Shown here: positions 52,538 through 60,751 of the stretch, piece by piece
Layout of the letters: each line of letters opens with the position of its first letter
Numbering within the stretch: the first letter of the stretch is position 1
Source: Paenibacillus sp. MMS20-IR301
Lineage (GTDB): Bacteria > Bacillota > Bacilli > Paenibacillales > Paenibacillaceae
Length of the DNA: 64,000 bases
Assembly: GCF_032302195.1 (NCBI RefSeq)
Contig: NZ_CP135275.1
Location: 6,167,501 to 6,231,500, forward strand
Direction: 5' to 3'
Notes under the pieces: generated by a model
The model's database searches: none
What the model saw: the letters and a program-made list of their open reading frames with translations, nothing else
What the model was told of the DNA's origin: nothing
Program-made: the position numbers and the translations under genes

Positions 52538-54904
52538 TTATTTTGACTTGTGAAAGTAATTTTCCTGCGCCAAAAAAGAATACAGCGCCGCGGTCTGGAG
52601 CGGCCTGCTGATATAGTATCCCTGCAGCTCGTCACTGCCCATGGCCCGCAGCATATCAAGCTGCTCCTCCTGCTCAATTCCCTCGGAAACTACCCGGAGT
52701 CCGAGGTTGTGGCTAAGCTCAATAATCGCTTTGACCAGCACATCAGCCTGCGGCGCAGGTGACAGCTCCGATACGAAGGAACGGTCGATCTTGATTATAT
52801 CAACGGGGAAGCGGCGGAGATAGCTTAAGGAGGAGAAGCCGGTGCCGAAATCATCCAGCGAGATGCGGAAGCCGTGGCATCTGAGCTGCTGCAGTGAGCG
52901 GAAGATGCTGTCGCCGGAGACCAGTACGCTCTCGGTAATCTCCAGCTCCAGGCTGGAGGCGGGCAGCTCGAATTCCTGGAGCAGCTCGAGCAGCAGCTCC
53001 AGTAGCCCGGGCTGCATCAGCTGCAGGGCGGAAATATTGACAGCGGCGGTAAGCTGCAGTCCGCGGCGGCGGAATTCACGCATATCGGAGCAGACCTGGC
53101 GCAGCACCCAGCCGCCGATGCCGATAATGGAGCCGCTGCTCTCCGCCAGCGGAATGAACTCGGCCGGTGAGACATGCCCGTACGAGCCGCTGTTCCAGCG
53201 CAGCAGCGCCTCTACCTTGGATACCTGCAGATTCTGCGCGCCGAGGATCGGCTGGTAATGCACCTCGAACTCGCCTGCGGCCGCTGCGGACAGCAGCAGC
53301 TGGGACAGCACTTTTTTGCGCCGGATGCCTGCCTCAAGCTCCTCGGAATAGCGGTAAACATTGTTACGGCCGGTCTCCTTGACATGGAACATAGCCAGAT
53401 CAGCCTGCTTGACCAGATCATCGGCATCTTCACCATTCTGCGGATAAATGCTGATGCCGATGCTGGCTGTATTGTATAGAAGATGCCCCTTGATGCGGTG
53501 CGGCATAGAGAGGGCTTCCTGAATCCGCGCCAGCTGTGCGTTAGTACTGGCGGTATCAGGAACATCGGAGAGCAGAATGGTGAACTCGTCCCCGCCAAGC
53601 CGGGAGACGATATCCTTCCGCCCGACCACCTGTGTGAGCCGGAAGGCTGTCTCCTTCAGGATGGCATCGCCGAAATCATGGCCCAGCGTGTCGTTCACCG
53701 TCTTGAAATGATCCAGGTCAATGAATACAAGCACCAGCTGCCGGCCCAGCCCCTGAACCGAGGCAATGGCATCATTCAGCTCCGCAAAAAAGAGCGAACG
53801 GTTAGGGAGCTGGGTCAGCGGGTCCAGCATCGACTGCTTCAGCAGCTCATTCTGAACCTGCTCCAGCGAATCAAGCATCCGGTTGAACTCAATCTCCACT
53901 TCGCTGAATTCATCCCTGCCGGAGCTTGCAATCCGGATGGAGAGATCCTTGCTGCTGCCGATGTCGCGGATATTGCTTACGAGTGAGGACATCCGGCGCA
54001 GAATGAAGCGGTTGACGAAGAGAAGGCTTGCTGCAAGCACCAGCAGCATAGCGGCAGAATAGAGCAGCCGGTAGATGCCAAGGGACTTCTGGGTATAGTT
54101 ATACATCTGGCGCGGTTCCTTCAGGGAGATGATGATTCCCGGATCACCGAACAGGTCGTCCACCAGCGTATGAGCCGACATCAGGCTGCCCGTGGCCGGA
54201 CCGCTCCAGACACGCTGGCCGTTGCTCTCGGCCAGAAGCGGCTGGGTGATACGGGAGATCCGGATACTGGAGAACGAATCATCCCAGATTTGTGTAATCT
54301 CATCCTGGTGCAGCATCCGTCCGGCAACGGCCAGGCCAATGACCGGTTTGTCTTTGCTGCGGTTGACTATGGGGGTGAGCGTAATCAGCATAGGCCCCTT
54401 ATCGAGATTCACAATTCCGCTCCTGCTGTCCCTGGCATCCTTCAGGGCAGGCAGACGGCTGTGTATCAGCCTGAAGAGAGACAGCTGTTCCTGTGTCGAT
54501 GGGGTAACGCTTCCTAATGAAGAATCGTAGCTGCCGCCGTAAAGGGCGTTGCCGTTCAGATCCAGCAGGGCAATCATATCAAAACGGTTGATCTCATAAG
54601 TGGCGGGGGTGAAGCTGCTGCGGATGAAGGCGGCGGCGCCGGAATCTGCGGCAGCTGAACCTGTGCCGGACTCGATGAACCGGTAGGTCTCGTCACGGAG
54701 CGAATAATTGAGCAGCCCCGTCCGCATCTCCTGCAGCTGCTTATTGTAGGATTCTACGGCCCTGTTCAGGTTACGCTGCAGCTGCTCCTTATCCAGATTA
54801 TCAAAACGGTTCAGCAGAATTATATGAAGCAAAAGGTATGTAGCGCCGATTCCCAGCACGGCAACGGCACCAATAAATATGATAATTTTTTTGCGGAGTT
54901 TCAT
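52538..54904 (-). CDS. Membrane GGDEF-EAL protein with CHASE4-like sensor
   Basis: The 788-residue protein has two membrane helices (about 7-30 and 280-300) enclosing a large external CHASE4-like region, then HAMP (about 300-355), GGDEF with intact GGDEF and no RxxD site at the usual spacing, and EAL with VEALLRW and EGIEQ. It probably senses an external signal and adjusts cyclic di-GMP. It is transcribed away from the Fur-controlled UbiA operon, whose promoter region it shares. Confidence 0.88.
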   Translation of the reverse strand: MKLRKKIIIFIGAVAVLGIGATYLLLHIILLNRFDNLDKEQLQRNLNRAVESYNKQLQEMRTGLLNYSLRDETYRFIESGTGSAAADSGAAAFIRSSFTPATYEINRFDMIALLDLNGNALYGGSYDSSLGSVTPSTQEQLSLFRLIHSRLPALKDARDSRSGIVNLDKGPMLITLTPIVNRSKDKPVIGLAVAGRMLHQDEITQIWDDSFSSIRISRITQPLLAESNGQRVWSGPATGSLMSAHTLVDDLFGDPGIIISLKEPRQMYNYTQKSLGIYRLLYSAAMLLVLAASLLFVNRFILRRMSSLVSNIRDIGSSKDLSIRIASSGRDEFSEVEIEFNRMLDSLEQVQNELLKQSMLDPLTQLPNRSLFFAELNDAIASVQGLGRQLVLVFIDLDHFKTVNDTLGHDFGDAILKETAFRLTQVVGRKDIVSRLGGDEFTILLSDVPDTASTNAQLARIQEALSMPHRIKGHLLYNTASIGISIYPQNGEDADDLVKQADLAMFHVKETGRNNVYRYSEELEAGIRRKKVLSQLLLSAAAAGEFEVHYQPILGAQNLQVSKVEALLRWNSGSYGHVSPAEFIPLAESSGSIIGIGGWVLRQVCSDMREFRRRGLQLTAAVNISALQLMQPGLLELLLELLQEFELPASSLELEITESVLVSGDSIFRSLQQLRCHGFRISLDDFGTGFSSLSYLRRFPVDIIKIDRSFVSELSPAPQADVLVKAIIELSHNLGLRVVSEGIEQEEQLDMLRAMGSDELQGYYISRPLQTAALYSFLAQENYFHKSK

Positions 54905-55020
54905 GATGTTCCCCTTTAATATTTTTAGACTGAATAGGAAATAAGTACCATCTATAGTAGTGTACCATGATTAGGGAATATTTTGCAGCGTAAATCTCCC
55001 CAAAGTGTCGAAATTTGATG

Positions 55021-55048
55021 TATAATAGTTTAATGATAATCATTATCA
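55021..55048 (+). promoter_or_regulatory. Fur box at the start of the UbiA operon
   Basis: TGATAATCATTATCA (55034-55048) is an exact match to the Bacillus 7-1-7 Fur consensus TGATAATNATTATCA. TATAAT lies just upstream at 55021-55026, so the box covers the expected transcription start. The first gene begins 29 bases later. Iron-dependent repression is therefore likely. Confidence 0.85.
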
Positions 55049-55077
55049 AATAATAATCGAAGGAGTTAAGCAGTGGC

Positions 55078-55998
55078 ATGATCGAAAAATGGAAGATTTT
55101 CAAGAAAGCCTCACGGTTTGGAGTTATTCCGGTTATGCTCATACCTGTTGTCCTGGGAACTGCCGGGGCCTATGTATGGGCGGGGGAATTCCATCCGTTT
55201 TTATTTGTTATAACCTTTGTCGGAGCGGCTGCAGCGCATTTATTCTCCAATATGGTGAATGATTTATGGGATTTCCGTAATGGAACCGATACAGAGGCAC
55301 ATAATACACCTGGAGTTATCTCTACGAACTCCGGTTTTCTGTCGGGAGGCATCATGCGGGAGTCGGTGTTTGCCCTGCTGACCTGGGGACTGCTTGTCAT
55401 CGCGGTCCTGTGCGGGGCCATTCTCAGCCTCTACAGCGGCTGGGAGATTCTCTGGTTCGTAGCGGGCGGTGCACTGATTGCATACTTTTATGTCGCTCCG
55501 CCGCTGCGCTTCGGCTACCGCGGCAAGGGCTACAGTGAGCTTGCCATCTTCCTTGCATTCGGGCTGATGCCTGTACTGGGGGCTTATTTCGTTCAGACCG
55601 GCGGGTTCAGCCTGAAGCCTGTGCTATTGTCCCTGCCGGTCGGGCTGCTGACAACGCTGCTGCTGTTCAATCATCATTTCCTGCACTGGAGAGCAGACCA
55701 GCAGGCGGGGAAACGCTCGCTTGTGGTCGTATGGGGCGAACGCAAGGCGCTCGTCTTCTCCCGTGTACTGCTCTATATCTCTTACGCTTCGCTGATTGTC
55801 TGTGTTCTGCTTGGTGTATTACCTGTGTATGCCCTGCTTGCCCTGCTGACGGTGATTTCACCGCTGCAGGTCTACCGCCGGCTGCAGCCGCAGAATGATT
55901 CAGCGGCCTATCTGCCGCTGATGGGTGCCTCGCAGCAGGCTTCCGTGCGCTGTGGTGTCATTATGGCTGCCGCTCTGCTGCTCCAGGGGCTGCTCTAA
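55078..55998 (+). CDS. UbiA-family prenyltransferase with altered second motif
   Basis: The 306-residue protein has about eight to nine helices and the first UbiA aspartate motif NDLWDFRNGTD (residues 61-71). The second region reads HHFLHWRADQQAGKRS: the last Asp and GKR are kept, but the Asp four residues earlier is His. UbiA enzymes attach polyprenyl chains to aromatic or other acceptors in the membrane. ATG 55078 is preceded by AAGGAG twelve bases away. It is the first gene of a Fur-box operon. It could serve menaquinone (the MqnP step) or a separate pathway. Confidence 0.8.
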   Translation: MIEKWKIFKKASRFGVIPVMLIPVVLGTAGAYVWAGEFHPFLFVITFVGAAAAHLFSNMVNDLWDFRNGTDTEAHNTPGVISTNSGFLSGGIMRESVFALLTWGLLVIAVLCGAILSLYSGWEILWFVAGGALIAYFYVAPPLRFGYRGKGYSELAIFLAFGLMPVLGAYFVQTGGFSLKPVLLSLPVGLLTTLLLFNHHFLHWRADQQAGKRSLVVVWGERKALVFSRVLLYISYASLIVCVLLGVLPVYALLALLTVISPLQVYRRLQPQNDSAAYLPLMGASQQASVRCGVIMAAALLLQGLL

Positions 55999-56037
55999 AT
56001 ATTGCTAATCAACTACATTACAGAAGGCGGGATAACG

Positions 56038-56823
56038 ATGGATAAGAATAAAGCTCTGCCGGAGGCTGAAGCTGTACAGGCTGCACAAGCTGCACCGGTC
56101 AAACAAACGGTTCTCGGAGACTTCCACACGATTCTGAATGAAGGCAAGGTATGGCAAACCGGCGGCTTCAAGCTGCCTGACGGCTCGTTCTGGGCATACC
56201 GCGAGCCCGAGGCGGTAGTGATTGTGCGCGGCGGTTATCTGTATGTACGGGCGCAGCTGAGCCGCCGGAATGATCATGTCCAGATTCTGGACAACGCGAA
56301 GCACATGTATTATTCGGCGCAGCCGGTAGAAGTGCCGGCGGAAGGGGAGATCAGCTTTGAGCTGCAGATCCGAGCCCGTACGCAGGGAACAGCACCGGGT
56401 GATCTGTATGACGGCTACGTTTCGCTGAATCTGCTTGATTTCACGACGGGCGCTGCGCTCGATTTCTTCGCCGGAAATGACATGTATGCCAGCGTATACG
56501 GGATCCTTCCGTTTCCCGGGGTAACGGTTCCCGAGACCGGCGGAACGAAATACTTCTGTATTTTCACGGAGGATACAGACTTCAAGCCGCGCGAATTCAA
56601 CACCTACAAGATTACCTACCACCGGGGCAATAATGAGGCTGTCTTCTATGTGAATGGCCGGGAAGTGCGCCGGGAGCAGAATGTGCCGGTTAAGTTCAAC
56701 AGCTTCACGGTAGCTCTGGGCATTATGACAGAGAAGGACCTGACCCCTGAAGGCAGCGTCTCCGCACACGGACAGACGGTCATCGCCGAATGGTCTCCGG
56801 TAACCATTACAACCTCTGTATAG
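56038..56823 (+). CDS. Lectin-like beta-sandwich protein (possibly DUF6081) between two UbiA genes
   Basis: The 261-residue product has a short polar Ala/Glu/Gln-rich start and then a beta-rich domain (GGYLYVRAQLS, EISFELQIRART, NTYKITYHRGNNEAVFYVNG) that resembles a concanavalin-like jelly roll. It has no signal peptide, so it is probably cytoplasmic. I suspect DUF6081, but this is from memory of the pattern. ATG 56038 has AGGCGGGA upstream, 39 bases after the first UbiA gene. It may bind the substrate or product of the two membrane enzymes; no activity is shown. Confidence 0.65.
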   Translation: MDKNKALPEAEAVQAAQAAPVKQTVLGDFHTILNEGKVWQTGGFKLPDGSFWAYREPEAVVIVRGGYLYVRAQLSRRNDHVQILDNAKHMYYSAQPVEVPAEGEISFELQIRARTQGTAPGDLYDGYVSLNLLDFTTGAALDFFAGNDMYASVYGILPFPGVTVPETGGTKYFCIFTEDTDFKPREFNTYKITYHRGNNEAVFYVNGREVRREQNVPVKFNSFTVALGIMTEKDLTPEGSVSAHGQTVIAEWSPVTITTSV

Positions 56824-56854
56824 CAAAGAGTATCCATATGACTGATAAGGACGA

Positions 56855-57820
56855 ATGGCTGTGAATCTAAAAACATTCTTGAGGTTTGTCGAGCTGCCGA
56901 CCAAGGTGGCCAGTATCCTGCCGCTGCTGCTGGGAACGCTGTATGCCCTGTACCGGTTCGAGGACTTCTATATTCTGCGCTTTGTGCTGATGTTCGTCTC
57001 GCTGCTGAGCTTCGATATGGCAACAACGGCGATCAACAACTATTATGATTTCAAAAAAGCGGCCAAAACCCACGGCTACGGCTATGAAACCCATAACGCC
57101 ATCGTTCATTACAAGCTGAAGGAGAGCACGGTGGTGGCGACGATATCCGTCCTGCTGGTGCTTGCGGTAGGTGGCGGTATTGCCCTGGTCGCAGAGACCG
57201 GACTGATTGTCTTTCTGCTGGGCGGACTGTCCTTCCTGATCGGTATCCTGTATTCCTTCGGACCGATTCCGATCTCGCGGATGCCGCTCGGTGAGCTGTT
57301 CTCCGGCCTGTTCATGGGCTTCGTTATTATCTTTATCTCCGCTTACATTCACTCGGATCAGACGGTGGTGACGCTGCTCTTCCAGGGAGACTGGATCAGC
57401 CTGCGGATTAATTATCTTGAGGTCCTGTATTTATTCTGGTTCTCCGTGCCGGCGATTCTCGGCATTGCCGGGATTATGCTGGCCAACAATATTTGCGATA
57501 TTGAAGAAGATGTGGAGAACCGCAGATATACGCTGCCGGTGTATATCGGGCGCAAGAATGCGCTGCTGCTGTTCAAGCTGCTGTATTATGTTTCCTTTGC
57601 AGATTTGATCGTGCTGATTCTGCTGGGAGTACATCCGGTGCTGGTACTCCTGCTGCTGCTGACACTGGTTCCGCTGCGCCGTAACATTGCCCGGTTCCAT
57701 CAGGAGCAGCATAAGGGCACGACCTTTATTTTATCTGTCCGGAATTTCGTGCTGATGAGTGCGGCGCGGATTGCCGTGCTGGGGATCGCCGTGATCTGGA
57801 GCAGCATTTGGCCCTCGTAG
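56855..57820 (+). CDS. UbiA-family prenyltransferase, MenA-like
   Basis: The 321-residue membrane protein has both UbiA motifs intact: INNYYDF near residues 57-63 and NNICDIEEDVENRRYTLP near 211-228. This pattern resembles 1,4-dihydroxy-2-naphthoate polyprenyltransferases of the MenA type. ATG 56855 sits three bases after AAGGA; GTG 56861 is better spaced and may be the true start. It is 31 bases after the lectin-like gene in the Fur-box operon. Because the window encodes the futalosine pathway, the acceptor could be 1,4-dihydroxy-6-naphthoate, or a different aromatic. Confidence 0.8.
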   Translation: MAVNLKTFLRFVELPTKVASILPLLLGTLYALYRFEDFYILRFVLMFVSLLSFDMATTAINNYYDFKKAAKTHGYGYETHNAIVHYKLKESTVVATISVLLVLAVGGGIALVAETGLIVFLLGGLSFLIGILYSFGPIPISRMPLGELFSGLFMGFVIIFISAYIHSDQTVVTLLFQGDWISLRINYLEVLYLFWFSVPAILGIAGIMLANNICDIEEDVENRRYTLPVYIGRKNALLLFKLLYYVSFADLIVLILLGVHPVLVLLLLLTLVPLRRNIARFHQEQHKGTTFILSVRNFVLMSAARIAVLGIAVIWSSIWPS

Positions 57821-57873
57821 AGATCTGCTGAATTCTGTGATATGGTGACAGTAAGGAAGGAAGGTGTATAACG

Positions 57874-58869
57874 ATGACACAGAAACTTCGCTGGGGAATT
57901 ATGAGCTGTGCACAGATTGCCACGGGCTCGGTAATGCCGGCGATTCAGGAGTCAGAGACCGGAATGATTCAGGCAATCGCCAGCCGTGAGCTGGAGAAAA
58001 GCAGGGCCGTAGCGGCTGAGTTCGGTATTGCGCAGGCATACGGCAGCTATGAAGAGCTGCTTGCTGACCCGGATGTGGATGCAGTCTATATTCCGCTGCC
58101 GAACCATCTGCACTGTGAATGGGTGATTCGGGCGGCTGAAGCAGGCAAGCATATCCTGTGTGAGAAGCCGATTGCGCTGAACAGCAGCGAAGCGGCGCAG
58201 ATGGTAGCCGCCTGCCGGACGGCGGGGGTTCATCTTGCGGAAGCTTATATGTACCGCCATCATCCAAGGATTGTAGAGCTCAGGGATATTATTGCAAGCG
58301 GAGAGATTGGTGCGCTGCGTTCCATCCGTGGAACCTTTACTTATAATGATGCCACCGACACCTCGAATATCCGCTTCAAGTCGGCCTGGGGCGGAGGCTC
58401 GTTGTATGATGTCGGCTGCTACCCGCTTACAGCCGCGCGGCTACTGTTCGGTACAGAGCCGGAGGCGGTAACTGTGCAGGCACTGTTCTCACCGGAGCAT
58501 GATAACGTGGACATGATGGCTTCCGGGCTGGTGGAGTTCCCGGGAGACCGCAATCTGATCTTCGACTGCGGCATGTGGGCATATAACCGCCAGCTGCTGG
58601 AGGTGCTCGGCACACTGGGACGGATTGAGATTCCGATGCCGTTCAATGCCAGATTCGATGATGCTGAATTCATTGTGTATACCGGAGGAGAGAGCCGGTG
58701 TGTGAAGCCTGTCGGCGCGAACCCTTATGTCCAGCAGGCGGATCATTTCGCGGCGGCTGTCTTCAGCGGCAAACGCTGGATTGCCGAAGAGGACCCGGTA
58801 CTCAATATGAAATTGATTGAGACCTGCCTGGAATCAGCACGCAAACGTGAAAGAATCAGCCTGGTCTGA
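57874..58869 (+). CDS. Gfo/Idh/MocA-family oxidoreductase
   Basis: The 331-residue protein has an N-terminal NAD(P)-binding domain (GIMSCAQIATGSVMPAI, then IPLPNHLH) and the family signature CEKPIAL with its catalytic Lys, followed by an AEAYMYRHHPR segment and a C-terminal beta-sheet domain. Members oxidise or reduce sugars, inositols or similar compounds. The ATG follows AAGGAAGGAAGG. It lies 53 bases after the second UbiA gene and could be part of that operon; a hairpin terminator follows. Its substrate is unknown. Confidence 0.85.
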   Translation: MTQKLRWGIMSCAQIATGSVMPAIQESETGMIQAIASRELEKSRAVAAEFGIAQAYGSYEELLADPDVDAVYIPLPNHLHCEWVIRAAEAGKHILCEKPIALNSSEAAQMVAACRTAGVHLAEAYMYRHHPRIVELRDIIASGEIGALRSIRGTFTYNDATDTSNIRFKSAWGGGSLYDVGCYPLTAARLLFGTEPEAVTVQALFSPEHDNVDMMASGLVEFPGDRNLIFDCGMWAYNRQLLEVLGTLGRIEIPMPFNARFDDAEFIVYTGGESRCVKPVGANPYVQQADHFAAAVFSGKRWIAEEDPVLNMKLIETCLESARKRERISLV

Positions 58870-58883
58870 ATTTTCTGCCCCAC

Positions 58884-58926
58884 TGCAAAACGGATACCGC
58901 CCCAGGGCAGTATCCGTTTTGCTTTT
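58884..58926. terminator. Bidirectional terminator
   Basis: GCAAAACGGATACCGCCC pairs with GGGCAGTATCCGTTTTGC and is flanked by T/A runs. It separates the converging oxidoreductase and symporter genes. Confidence 0.85.
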
Positions 58927-58957
58927 ACATATAGATGCTGAGCTTCCGGTTTCCGGC

Positions 58958-60325
58958 TTATACAGCATTCAGGAGAATTTCATCCTCATCGTCCTTGCGG
59001 TTGAAAGCTTCACGGTCAAACTCACCCTCTGAATTGGCAACCAGCAGAGCGGTGACGGCTGTTCCTGTAGCATTAACAGCAGTGCGGCCCATATCAATAA
59101 GCGCCTCGACCCCGGCTACAATCGCAATACCCTCAAGCGGCAGACCGAGTGCGGTCAGCACAACGGTGGTTGAGATGACAGCCGGCCCGGGCACGCCCGC
59201 TACCCCGATGGACGAGATAATGCTGACCAGCACGAGAGTGACATAGTCGGTACCTGTAAGCTGGATTCCATAGACTTGTGCTGTAAATACAGCCACGATG
59301 GCAGGCCATACACCGCCGCAGCCGTTGAAGTTGACCGAAGCGCCGAGCGGAGCAACAAAGCTGGCGATCCGCGGAGAGACATGCAGGCGTTTAGTAATGA
59401 CCTCCAGGTTCACCGGAAGGGTGGCATAGCTGCTTCGGGTTGTGAAGGCGACGGTGAGTGTCGGATACACCTTTTTGAAGAAGCGGAGCGGATTCACTTT
59501 GACCACAAGCAGCACCAGCCCGCCAAAGACCAGAACGAAATGCAGAATCAAAGCGACGTAGGAAGTGACAATAACGCTGCCGAGCTCCTGAAGCGTCTCC
59601 CAGCCGTAGCGGGCCGTAATTCCGGCAATCAGTGCAAATACGCCGTAAGGCGTCAGCCGGATCACGAACTTGACCACCTGATGCAGCACCTGGGTCAGCG
59701 ATTCAATCAGATCGCGTACGGGCTTGACTGCCTCCGGTTTCTTGGAGCCGATCTTAATAATCGCCACCGCGAGGAAAATAGCGAATATAAGCAGCGGCAC
59801 GACCTTGCCTGTAGCGGCCTCGTTGACGGGATTGGACGGAACGAGGTCAAGGATGACCTGGGAGAATGTAGGGATTTCGCGGGCAGTGAAGCCTTCCGGT
59901 ACAGCCTGCTGGATGCCCTTGCCGGGATTGAACAGCAGGGCTATCGACAGTCCGATGACTGAAGCGATTCCAGTTGTCCCGAGGAACCAGGCGAAGGTCT
60001 TGAAGCCGATCTTGCGCAGGTATTCAAGGTTGCTGAGGGAGGAGATGCTGTTCAGTACCAGGATGAATACCAGCGGCACGACGAGCATACGGATCAGGCT
60101 GACATAAATGCTGCCGAAGGTAGTAATGGCATTCGTTTCGAATTCGAAGTATTGAAAAAATATACCGGCGAGCAGACCGATTCCAAGTCCTATAAGCACT
60201 CTGGTACCGAAGCCGACCCGTTTGCGTGCCAGGAAATTCAGAATGGCAAATACGAAGATGGATACTACGAAGCCGTACCAGTTCGTCTCAATGGCTGACA
60301 ATAAGTTGTTGTCGATAGTGTTCAT
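58958..60325 (-). CDS. Dicarboxylate/amino acid:cation symporter (TcyP-like)
   Basis: The 455-residue protein has the DAACS fold: about eight helices, the serine-rich hairpin region TTRSSYATLPVNL, a GASVNFNGCGGVWPAI segment in the substrate site, and VAGVPGPAVISTT and MGRTAVNATG near the end. The NFNGCGG variant differs from the NMDGT of typical glutamate/C4-dicarboxylate carriers and resembles cystine carriers of the TcyP type. It imports an amino acid or acid with Na+ or H+. ATG 60325 lies twelve bases after AGGAGG. Confidence 0.82.
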   Translation of the reverse strand: MNTIDNNLLSAIETNWYGFVVSIFVFAILNFLARKRVGFGTRVLIGLGIGLLAGIFFQYFEFETNAITTFGSIYVSLIRMLVVPLVFILVLNSISSLSNLEYLRKIGFKTFAWFLGTTGIASVIGLSIALLFNPGKGIQQAVPEGFTAREIPTFSQVILDLVPSNPVNEAATGKVVPLLIFAIFLAVAIIKIGSKKPEAVKPVRDLIESLTQVLHQVVKFVIRLTPYGVFALIAGITARYGWETLQELGSVIVTSYVALILHFVLVFGGLVLLVVKVNPLRFFKKVYPTLTVAFTTRSSYATLPVNLEVITKRLHVSPRIASFVAPLGASVNFNGCGGVWPAIVAVFTAQVYGIQLTGTDYVTLVLVSIISSIGVAGVPGPAVISTTVVLTALGLPLEGIAIVAGVEALIDMGRTAVNATGTAVTALLVANSEGEFDREAFNRKDDEDEILLNAV

Positions 60326-60465
60326 TGCGGTTGAGGACCTCCTAAGCCTAGTTTTTTGATATGAATAATGAGATCAAATGTATAGGCAAATTTTATGAAA
60401 GTCAATGTATAAATATGTTAAATATTTTAATCCCGATAAAACTGATAAGAAAAATAAAATTTTAA

Positions 60466-60494
60466 TTGACAGATGGTGTCAGCATGAATAATAT
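60466..60494 (+). promoter_or_regulatory. Consensus SigA promoter of the small-RNA candidate
   Basis: TTGACA at 60466-60471 and TAATAT at 60489-60494 are spaced by exactly 17 bases. It is among the strongest promoters in the window. Confidence 0.75.
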
Positions 60495-60499
60495 GGAAC

Positions 60500-60590
60500 T
60501 TAATCCGCTAGGCCAAATACGAATCGACTGGACCGCCAGAGATTCAGCAGGAACGCATATTTATGCGCCTGTTGAGTCTCTTTTTTTATA
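60500..60590 (+). ncRNA. Candidate small RNA or terminated leader
   Basis: Transcription from the promoter at 60466-60494 would start near 60501. It would stop at the hairpin AGAGATTCAGCAGG...CCTGTTGAGTCTCT (60538-60581) followed by TTTTTTT. The RNA would be about 90 bases. A 43-codon frame from 60484 runs through the terminator and starts upstream of the expected transcript, so coding is unlikely. It could be a trans-acting RNA or a premature-termination leader for the gene at 60752. Confidence 0.55.
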
Positions 60591-60751
60591 TTCTGCCGGA
60601 GGGGGGGACGGATGACTGCGCTGCGGGAGCAGCTCATGGCAAGCTGAATGGACTGGACCAAGGGATGTAAAGCGGGGCGCGGACCATGTGTTCCGTTAGG
60701 CCTTTATATGATGAACAAAACTACAGACGAACGAAAGGAAGGGTACCCAAT

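Larger units (their letters stand above)
60326..60751. other. Intergenic region with small-RNA candidate
   Basis: This 426-base gap holds a consensus promoter and a strong terminator that bound an RNA of about 90 bases (listed separately). A 160-base stretch after the terminator leads to the Ala/Pro-rich gene and shows no clear promoter. Confidence 0.6.

Noticed and set aside
60484..60615. 43-codon ORF overlapping the small-RNA candidate
   Set aside because: Its ATG lies within the promoter spacer, upstream of the expected transcription start, and the frame runs through the terminator hairpin. No ribosome site is present.
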